Source of the DNA: Planctomycetota bacterium
GTDB taxonomy: Bacteria; Planctomycetota; Phycisphaerae; Sedimentisphaerales; SG8-4
Direction of reading: 5' to 3'
DNA length: 7,544 nucleotides
Assembly: GCA_030607345.1 (NCBI GenBank)
Contig: JAUWKC010000076.1
Location: 1 to 7,544 of the forward strand
Part shown: positions 1 through 5,110 of the stretch, one piece after another
How positions within the stretch are numbered: position 1 is the first letter of the stretch
Layout of the letters: the number at the start of each line of letters is the position of its first letter
Notes under the pieces: model-generated
Seen by the model: the letters and a program-made list of their open reading frames with translations, nothing else
What the model was told of the DNA's origin: nothing
Databases searched by the model: none
Translations under genes and position numbers: made by a program

Positions 1-2
1 TG

Positions 3-1448
3 CTGGAGGACGCGATCCGCAAACGATATGCGGAGGTTCCGCCGCGCGCAAAGGCCAGGCTGTACTCGCACTGGTCGTATACCGAAGGGGTGTGGGCTGA
101 GGAGCTTTTGAGGGCCAATAAGCTGGCCGAGGAAGCGGCGGTTCTGGCTGAAAGCATCTGCTGCATGGGCAGGCTCGCAGGACTGCCGGTGGACAAAGCC
201 GACGCGCTCAAGAGCATCTGGCAGACCATTCTGAAATATCAGCACCATGATGTTCACTGGATTGAGGTGACCGACCTGCGTAGAAAGGCCGTAAATCACC
301 TGGCCGAGGCAGTAGATAAGAGTCATAACATAGCGGCCGAAGTTGCCGGGCAATTGGTCGCCGAGAACCGGCAGTACACGGCCTTGTTCAATGGTTATCC
401 GCAGAAGAGAAGATGTCTTGTAGAGCTTGCCGGCAGCCGGGCCTTTGCGAGTAAACCGGCGCTGCAGAAATTCGATGACAGGTTCTTTGGCTTCGTGAAT
501 CTTCCGGCCGGGGGCTTTAAGAGCTTCAGGGTCTCGGCAGAAGCGCACAGCAAATCGAAAAAGACGGCGATGCCTGAAAGGATTAAGACAAAGCATTACG
601 GCATCGAGTTTTCGCAGGACGGACTTATCCGGCAGATAAGCGTCGGCAATAGGAATCTTCTCAAGACCGATGAGTTTCTCGGCGGGCAGATGAAGGCGCT
701 TATATCGGATAAGTGGGTCGACAACCGTTCGGCTGATTGCAGGTTCTTCTCGGGTGACGTCGGCTATGTTCTCGAAAGGTCTGTGAGCCTCGGCGGCATA
801 CCCATCAGAGAAAGATATTTCTTCTTCAGGAACGAGCCGCTGATAAAAGTAGAAGTCGAGTTCGATTTCAACGGCAATGAGGTCGGCTACTTCTGGTTCG
901 ACGACACCAAGATTAACATATACTATCCCACGGTGGGGGGCGAAATTTATCACGATATTCCCTTCGGATACGTGCAGGCAAGACAGCTTCGGCCGCTCTT
1001 TGTCCCGAACTGGCTCTACTGCGGCGGACTGGCCTATGTCAACCGCGGGACGGTAAAGCACTGGGTAAAAGACGGCGTGATAGCCAATGTCATCGCCTGG
1101 GGAGGCAACAGGTTCAACAACCGAACCCACTGGGGCTGGACGGACAGGACTCAATACGACATCCGGCTTTACGGCAAACAGAAGATTGAGTACTTTCTGA
1201 TTCCGTGCGGCAAATTCGACGCCAATGAAATAGTGCGGCAGGTGGACGCATTAACGTGGCCGGTCCTTGTGGCGAGCGGCAAAGGCGAAAAGTCTTTGTA
1301 CCGGCTCGACGGTAAGGATTTGGCTACAACCTCGGTATTTCAAAAAGACGACGAGGTCTGGGCCAGGGGTTATAAGCTGCCTTGCGAAGCTAAGTCCGAG
1401 TATCGCAACTGGCAGATATTCAACAAACGTCTGAAAAAAATTGAGTAG
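3..1448 (+). CDS. GH38-type alpha-mannosidase-like protein, C-terminal part (5' end outside the window)
   Basis: The frame is open from the first complete codon at base 3 to TGA-free reading up to a TAG ending at 1448, so the gene is cut by the left edge. The GTG at 90 is internal, because sensible protein sequence continues upstream of it. Numbering from base 3, residues about 30-160 look like the helical middle domain of GH38, with QHHD at 80-83. In characterised GH38 enzymes the second His of this motif is a ligand of the catalytic zinc. LPAGGFKSF at 167-175 resembles the short beta linker, and residues about 194-481 fit the GH38 C-terminal beta domain, beginning YGIEFSQDGLIRQI. The catalytic domain with the nucleophile Asp and the other zinc ligands is missing, so activity, substrate and export signal cannot be judged. 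Known members hydrolyse alpha-mannosides. The usual TGT-type continuation after QHHD is absent here (HWIEVTDL follows), suggesting a divergent subfamily. The next gene starts 45 bases downstream, probably in the same operon. Confidence 0.5.
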   Translation: MEDAIRKRYAEVPPRAKARLYSHWSYTEGVWAEELLRANKLAEEAAVLAESICCMGRLAGLPVDKADALKSIWQTILKYQHHDVHWIEVTDLRRKAVNHLAEAVDKSHNIAAEVAGQLVAENRQYTALFNGYPQKRRCLVELAGSRAFASKPALQKFDDRFFGFVNLPAGGFKSFRVSAEAHSKSKKTAMPERIKTKHYGIEFSQDGLIRQISVGNRNLLKTDEFLGGQMKALISDKWVDNRSADCRFFSGDVGYVLERSVSLGGIPIRERYFFFRNEPLIKVEVEFDFNGNEVGYFWFDDTKINIYYPTVGGEIYHDIPFGYVQARQLRPLFVPNWLYCGGLAYVNRGTVKHWVKDGVIANVIAWGGNRFNNRTHWGWTDRTQYDIRLYGKQKIEYFLIPCGKFDANEIVRQVDALTWPVLVASGKGEKSLYRLDGKDLATTSVFQKDDEVWARGYKLPCEAKSEYRNWQIFNKRLKKIE

Positions 1449-1481
1449 GCGGGCGCCGATTGATAGGGCAATATTCGATAT

Positions 1482-1486
1482 AGAGG
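1482..1486 (+). promoter_or_regulatory. Ribosome binding site supporting a GTG start at 1494
   Basis: AGAGG lies 7 bases before the GTG at 1494. It is a short but well placed Shine-Dalgarno. The protein from that GTG begins with a typical signal peptide (basic residue at position 3, then a hydrophobic run), so spacing and product agree on this start. No ATG alternative gives an intact signal peptide. Confidence 0.55.
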
Positions 1487-1493
1487 CGACGTT

Positions 1494-4064
1494 GTGCAAA
1501 GGGTAATCTTTGTCATCTTTTTGGCGGCGGCATGGTCGTGGTCCGGTCTCGCCGCCGCCGAGCACGATGACGACCTGGCGGCTTGGTGGAGATTCGACCA
1601 GCAACAGGGCACAGTTGCCATAGACAGCGCCGGCGGCGTTAGTGATTCAATACAGGGTAATTTCGGTTACGCTGACGGTGTGACAGGCAAGGCCCTTCGG
1701 CTCGACGGCTATACGACCGGTGTCGTCCGCAAGGCCAAAGACGCGCCGAGCCTTAGCGAAGCCTTTACCATCGAGGCGTGGGTAGCCTTGCAGACTCTGC
1801 CCTGGAACTGGACGGCAATAGTGGACCAGCAGCAAATCGTGCTTCCCAAAAAGCAGCAGCAATCGCCGGGCGAAATCACCGACGAGCAGTTGATGCCCGG
1901 ACTTTTCGGTGTGCGGTTTAAGGGTCCCGACCTGACAAGGCCGGACGAAGAAGATACGCTCAAGCAGACAGATAACAACTGGTCCGATGGCGACAACAAC
2001 TGGTCGGCACAATGGCATGGTTATATTGAAGCGCCTTTTACCGGGACGGTGTCGTTCCACGCCGAGGCGGACGATGGGCTGCGGTTCAAAATCGCCGATA
2101 AGCTCGTAATTGACGGCTGGGGCAAGGATAAGAGTCGTTCCGGTGAGATAACAATGGTTAAAGGAAAAAAGTATCCGGTGGTTCTGACGTACTATCAGGA
2201 TGGTGGTGAGAGTATTCTTCGCCTCTACTATGTCTGGGGCAATCGCGGCAGCAGGCTGATTCCTCCTTTTGTTTTATGGCACAGCCGGCGGCAGGCCGAA
2301 TTAGTCAAACAACAGATAGAGGGCCCAGTTGAACCGAAGGAAGGAAAAACGCATATGTTTTTCGGCCTTGATGCTGCCGGACGCCTTGCGATGAAAGTGA
2401 ATCTTTCGGGCCAGTTGTACGAATGTGTCACCAAGGAAAAACTTGCGCTTCTGAAGTGGTCGCACGTCGCCGCCACATTCGAGCAGGATAAAGCGCTTTG
2501 CCTGTACATCGACGGCAAAGAGGTCGCACGGCATCTCAAGATTAGCGGCCAGTTCGCAAGCAAGGGGCTGTTGGATTTGCTAATCGGCAAGAGTCATCAG
2601 AAGCTGTCGCCGGAGGGCACGGAACGCAGCCCGAGCCGACGCCTTGGTTCGAATATGGTCCTTGACGGGCTTCTTGACGAGGTCAAAATTTACAAGCGGG
2701 CACTGTCGGCCGATGAGATTGCGGCGGCTTTCGCATCAGCCAGGCCAAAGACCGAACAGCCGTTGAATTATCGTGTTATGCCTTCCGGGCCAAAGAACGT
2801 GCCTAAACGGTTCTGTGCCTATTATACCCGTCTGCGATATGACGAGACCTGGGAGAAGCTCTGGCGCGTCGGAGAGCAGCCTGATATTCTGGTGACATTT
2901 GACGAGCTGCCGATACGGGTTGTTTTCTGGAGAGGGACAAACTATGGTGCGAGCTGGGTCACGGAAAATGGCAAATGGATGGGCGACCAGTCGCTCGAAG
3001 ACGGCGGCACAGGCTGGGGCTGCTGCGAGCATATGTCCGACAAGCAATGCCGGTATTCTCACGTTCGGCTTATCGAAAATCACGATGCGCGGGTAGTAGT
3101 GCACTGGCGGTACGCGGTTTGTGATATAAGATATACCATCAACCACGAAGACCCCGTCACCGGCTGGGGCGACTGGACGGATGAATACTATTACATCTAT
3201 CCCGATGCCGTGGCCACGCGGAAACAGGTGCTCTGGACCGGCGAGCCCGGCGGCTTTCAATGGCAGGAGACAATCTTTTTCAGCCAGCCGGGAACTGCGC
3301 CGGAGGATAACGTCGAACTTGAAGCCTTCACACTGGCGAATATGCAGGGAGAAACGCACAGCTACTCATGGCAAAACGAGACCCCCAACCGTTATCCGCT
3401 GCCGGTGGGCGCAAATATTCAGATGACCAACCTGAAGGCCAGGTACAGACCCTTTATCATATTCAAGCCAGGCAGAAAAATCACCGCGTTTGGCGGCGGG
3501 CGAAAAGAGTCGAAGTTTCCCTGGTGGAATCACTGGCCCGTGGCGCAGCTTCCAAACGACGGCAGGGAGGTTTGCGGCCCGGACCGGCCGAGCAGTTCGT
3601 CGCTGAGCAATAGAAAGCCGAAGCCCGTGCGCGGCGAAGGTGATTCGTACATTGCCGTATCGCTTTACGGAATGACGGACGGGCCGGTCACAGACGTTGT
3701 TGGTTTGGCCAGGTCGTGGAACTACCCGGCGGATTTGAAACTGGCCGGCAGCGGTTACGAAAGTAAGGGTTACGACAAGTACCAGCGAGCCTATGTACTG
3801 AGCCGCCAGGAGGGAGTAAGTCGTTCGCCGCTCAAATTTGAGCTCGTAGCGAGTAAAGAATCCCCGGTTGTCAACCCGGCTTTTGTTATCAAGGGCTGGG
3901 GCAGCTCGGATGCGGAGTTGACAATAGACGGCAAAAGGGTAAAACGAGGGCAGGACTTTCGTCTGGGCCATCGCAGCAGGTTCGAGACGACCGACCTTAT
4001 TGTCTGGCTAAAGAAAGAATCGACCGAGCCGCTGAGGATTTTGCTTCGGCGGGCCCCGCAGTAG
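1494..4064 (+). CDS. Exported LamG protein with inserted PA14 domain and unassigned C-terminal domain
   Basis: This 856-residue protein starts with a signal peptide (residues 1-22, cleavage near LAAA/EH), so it acts outside the cytoplasm. Residues about 27-115 read as the first half of a LamG jelly-roll (ALRLDG, then SEAFTIEAWV). Residues about 136-262 read as a PA14 domain, starting GLFGVRF and including WHGYIEAPFTGTVSF and an ADDG motif at 192-195. The LamG then resumes at about 288-415 (FFGLDAAGRLAMKVN, WSHVAATF, LYIDGKEVA, LDEVKIYKRALSADEIA). PA14 and LamG domains commonly bind carbohydrate, and in yeast PA14 adhesins an Asp-Asp pair binds calcium and sugar. D193-D194 is the candidate equivalent. 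Residues about 425-856 match no family I can name. They are aromatic-rich, with FWRGTNYG at 478, WGCCEH at 508, WGDWTDEYYYIYPD at 558, and several Cys. No catalytic residues can be assigned. Its place 45 bases after a GH38 gene supports a role in binding or degrading glycans. Confidence 0.87.
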   Translation: MQRVIFVIFLAAAWSWSGLAAAEHDDDLAAWWRFDQQQGTVAIDSAGGVSDSIQGNFGYADGVTGKALRLDGYTTGVVRKAKDAPSLSEAFTIEAWVALQTLPWNWTAIVDQQQIVLPKKQQQSPGEITDEQLMPGLFGVRFKGPDLTRPDEEDTLKQTDNNWSDGDNNWSAQWHGYIEAPFTGTVSFHAEADDGLRFKIADKLVIDGWGKDKSRSGEITMVKGKKYPVVLTYYQDGGESILRLYYVWGNRGSRLIPPFVLWHSRRQAELVKQQIEGPVEPKEGKTHMFFGLDAAGRLAMKVNLSGQLYECVTKEKLALLKWSHVAATFEQDKALCLYIDGKEVARHLKISGQFASKGLLDLLIGKSHQKLSPEGTERSPSRRLGSNMVLDGLLDEVKIYKRALSADEIAAAFASARPKTEQPLNYRVMPSGPKNVPKRFCAYYTRLRYDETWEKLWRVGEQPDILVTFDELPIRVVFWRGTNYGASWVTENGKWMGDQSLEDGGTGWGCCEHMSDKQCRYSHVRLIENHDARVVVHWRYAVCDIRYTINHEDPVTGWGDWTDEYYYIYPDAVATRKQVLWTGEPGGFQWQETIFFSQPGTAPEDNVELEAFTLANMQGETHSYSWQNETPNRYPLPVGANIQMTNLKARYRPFIIFKPGRKITAFGGGRKESKFPWWNHWPVAQLPNDGREVCGPDRPSSSSLSNRKPKPVRGEGDSYIAVSLYGMTDGPVTDVVGLARSWNYPADLKLAGSGYESKGYDKYQRAYVLSRQEGVSRSPLKFELVASKESPVVNPAFVIKGWGSSDAELTIDGKRVKRGQDFRLGHRSRFETTDLIVWLKKESTEPLRILLRRAPQ

Positions 4065-4071
4065 TTGCGGG
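4055..4071 (+). other. Short inverted repeat around the stop codon of the LamG/PA14 gene
   Basis: CCCGCA (4055-4060) pairs perfectly with TGCGGG (4066-4071), leaving a 5-base loop that contains the TAG stop at 4062-4064. No T-run follows directly; the nearest, TTTT at 4088-4091, is 16 bases on. It is therefore not a canonical intrinsic terminator. It could be an mRNA hairpin between the two genes or simply chance in GC-rich sequence. Confidence 0.25.
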
Positions 4072-4094
4072 ATATGAACTGGTGGGCTTTTATT

Positions 4095-4102
4095 AAGGAG
4101 GT
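4095..4102 (+). promoter_or_regulatory. Near-perfect Shine-Dalgarno for the gene at 4109
   Basis: AAGGAGGT sits 6 bases before the ATG at 4109. It is the strongest ribosome binding site in the window, while neighbouring genes have weaker ones. It fixes the start and suggests that this small anchored protein is translated efficiently relative to the upstream gene. Confidence 0.88.
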
Positions 4103-4108
4103 AAACAA

Positions 4109-4906
4109 ATGTCGAGGGAGAATTCAAGGCTGGTTATGGTAGCGGCAGCTATAGTCGTTGTGGCCGTGGTGCTTATCATCGTAACCGCGTCACGGGAGCC
4201 TGAGCCTGACCGAGAAGCTGCGCCGGCGCCGACCGGGGACCTTTCGGTTCCGGAGCCCTGCCGACCGGGTATGCTCGTAAGCGCCGCGCAAGATAAGACT
4301 GAGGCTGAAAGGCAGAGGCAGTTGGAGCAGGAGCAACAGATTACCGTAGTTATCGAGGACTATCCGGCTGATGTTGCAAGGGGCAGCCTGGCCGCCGTTT
4401 ACGATGACGGAACCAGCCAGCGGCGGTTTTATGACGCCGACTCGCCCGGTCGAATGACCCTGAAGGGGCCTAACATACTCGGCGGCGAACTGGCCGTGTA
4501 CGTAGCTGAGCCCAACAAGCCTCGAAGACTGTGGTGTTACGCGCAGAGCCTTGCCAAAAGACACGTCAATTTGCCCGATGATGCCGAGTTGGTCATAACC
4601 CACGAGGATATAGTCGACGTGGAACTGGCATTTGCGAAGGAAGACCTTGACCTGCTTACGAACTGCCGAGCGATTGCTTTCTATGCCTCGGCTGACTCGA
4701 AAGTGGGGCTGTTTTACGCGCCTTTCACGGCAGAGGCGGTACCTGCAGGTGCCGTCAGCAAGATGCCGCTGAAGATTGTGCCGGGCAGATACCACATGCG
4801 GGCAATCATAGTGAAAGACCTTCAGCAGACATCTGTGCCGCTGGGAATGGTCGAAATAGGCGAGCAGACATCAACAGCCTACCCGGTGGAAGTGCCATAC
4901 AAATAG
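4109..4906 (+). CDS. Membrane-anchored protein of unknown function with extracytoplasmic beta-rich domain
   Basis: I do not recognise this 265-residue protein. A short N-terminal stretch (MSRENSR) precedes one hydrophobic segment at about residues 8-27, made mostly of Val, Ala and Ile. No signal-peptidase site or lipobox Cys follows, so it is most simply a single-pass anchor with the rest outside the cytoplasm. Residues 29-60 are a Pro/Glu-rich linker. Residues about 62-77 are charged and Gln-rich (KTEAERQRQLEQEQQ), a possible short helix. From about 78 to the end the sequence alternates in a way typical of beta strands, with a closing segment PGRYHMRAIIV that recalls beta-sandwich domains but is not diagnostic. 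It starts 44 bases after the LamG/PA14 gene and is probably cotranscribed with it. A role as periplasmic or envelope partner of the upstream glycan-related proteins is inference from position only. Confidence 0.85.
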   Translation: MSRENSRLVMVAAAIVVVAVVLIIVTASREPEPDREAAPAPTGDLSVPEPCRPGMLVSAAQDKTEAERQRQLEQEQQITVVIEDYPADVARGSLAAVYDDGTSQRRFYDADSPGRMTLKGPNILGGELAVYVAEPNKPRRLWCYAQSLAKRHVNLPDDAELVITHEDIVDVELAFAKEDLDLLTNCRAIAFYASADSKVGLFYAPFTAEAVPAGAVSKMPLKIVPGRYHMRAIIVKDLQQTSVPLGMVEIGEQTSTAYPVEVPYK

Positions 4907-4960
4907 CGAGCCGCCCGGGATAACAGCCGTTTTCGCCGGTTCAACCGCAAAAGACCCGGT

Positions 4961-4981
4961 CGCCGCCGGTACCGGCAGGCG
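4961..4981 (+). other. Possible hairpin including a perfect 12-bp palindrome
   Basis: GCCGGTACCGGC at 4965-4976 is a perfect 12-base palindrome. The flanking CGCC (4961-4964) pairs with GGCG (4978-4981) across a single bulged A at 4977, which would extend it to a bulged stem in RNA. It lies 55 bases after the stop of the anchored-protein gene. There is no T-run, so Rho-independent termination is not supported. mRNA 3'-end protection or a protein-binding dyad are alternatives, as is chance. Confidence 0.25.
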
Positions 4982-5025
4982 GATTCGAGACAGCAATTGT
5001 GCCCAGCCCGCTGCGGTTTGTAAAA

Positions 5026-5044
5026 TTTGTGTAAATCACACAAA
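5026..5044. promoter_or_regulatory. Operator-like inverted repeat upstream of the -35 element
   Basis: TTTGTGT (5026-5032) and ACACAAA (5038-5044) are perfect 7-base inverted arms around the 5-base spacer AAATC. The dyad ends 5 bases before the candidate -35 hexamer at 5050, a usual place for an activator or repressor. It resembles CRP/FNR-type half-sites (TGTG and CACA), but those are 5 bases apart here rather than the 8 in the CRP consensus. The regulator is unknown. Confidence 0.4.
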
Positions 5045-5049
5045 AATCC

Positions 5050-5077
5050 TTGCAATTTTCCGTCGGCCGGATATAAT
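5050..5077 (+). promoter_or_regulatory. Sigma70-like promoter for the gene at 5111
   Basis: TTGCAA at 5050-5055 (4 of 6 matches to TTGACA) is followed after 16 bases by a perfect TATAAT at 5072-5077. Transcription would start near 5084, giving a leader of about 27 bases before the ATG at 5111. It lies in a locally AT-rich stretch inside otherwise GC-rich DNA, and an inverted repeat sits just upstream. This supports separate transcription of the last two genes. If the organism's main sigma factor differs from the E. coli consensus, the match is less meaningful. Confidence 0.55.
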
Positions 5078-5110
5078 GATGCTCGGTCTGATATTCTGGG
5101 GAAGTGGGCT

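Larger units (their letters stand above)
4907..5110 (+). other. Intergenic region between the two putative transcription units
   Basis: These 204 bases separate the anchored-protein gene from the next gene and form the longest gap in the window. The left part is GC-rich and contains hairpin-prone sequence: CGGTTCAACCG at 4937-4947 and the structure at 4961-4981. From about 5020 the sequence becomes clearly AT-rich and carries a dyad and a sigma70-like promoter. No small gene with a credible ribosome binding site was seen, and neither hairpin has a following T-run. Confidence 0.7.

Noticed and set aside
90..92. GTG as the start of the GH38-like gene
   Set aside because: The same frame stays open to the window edge with plausible protein sequence, and a GH38 protein needs several hundred more N-terminal residues containing the catalytic domain.
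1460..1482. Possible promoter (TTGATA and GATATA) between the GH38-like and LamG/PA14 genes
   Set aside because: The spacer is only 11 bases, far from the 16-18 needed, and the 45-base gap is consistent with cotranscription.
2899..3096. Small alternative-frame plus-strand frames inside the LamG/PA14 gene (also 3181-3426 and 3368-3613)
   Set aside because: They overlap a long gene with continuous sensible sequence and lack ribosome binding sites. Nothing suggests a frameshift in the main gene.
2736..3359. Long open frame of about 200 codons on the minus strand within the LamG/PA14 gene; similar ones at 3366-3971 and 4190-4795
   Set aside because: They lie fully opposite well-supported plus-strand genes with recognisable domains or signal sequences. 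Their translations show no domain or credible start context, so they are codon-bias shadows in GC-rich DNA.
4930..4981. Rho-independent terminator after the anchored-protein gene
   Set aside because: The hairpins here (4937-4947 and 4961-4981) are followed by A-rich or mixed sequence without a T-run on the plus strand.
5026..5044. CRP site, because of TGTG and CACA half-sites
   Set aside because: The half-sites are 5 bases apart instead of the 8 of the CRP consensus. It is kept as a dyad for an unknown regulator.
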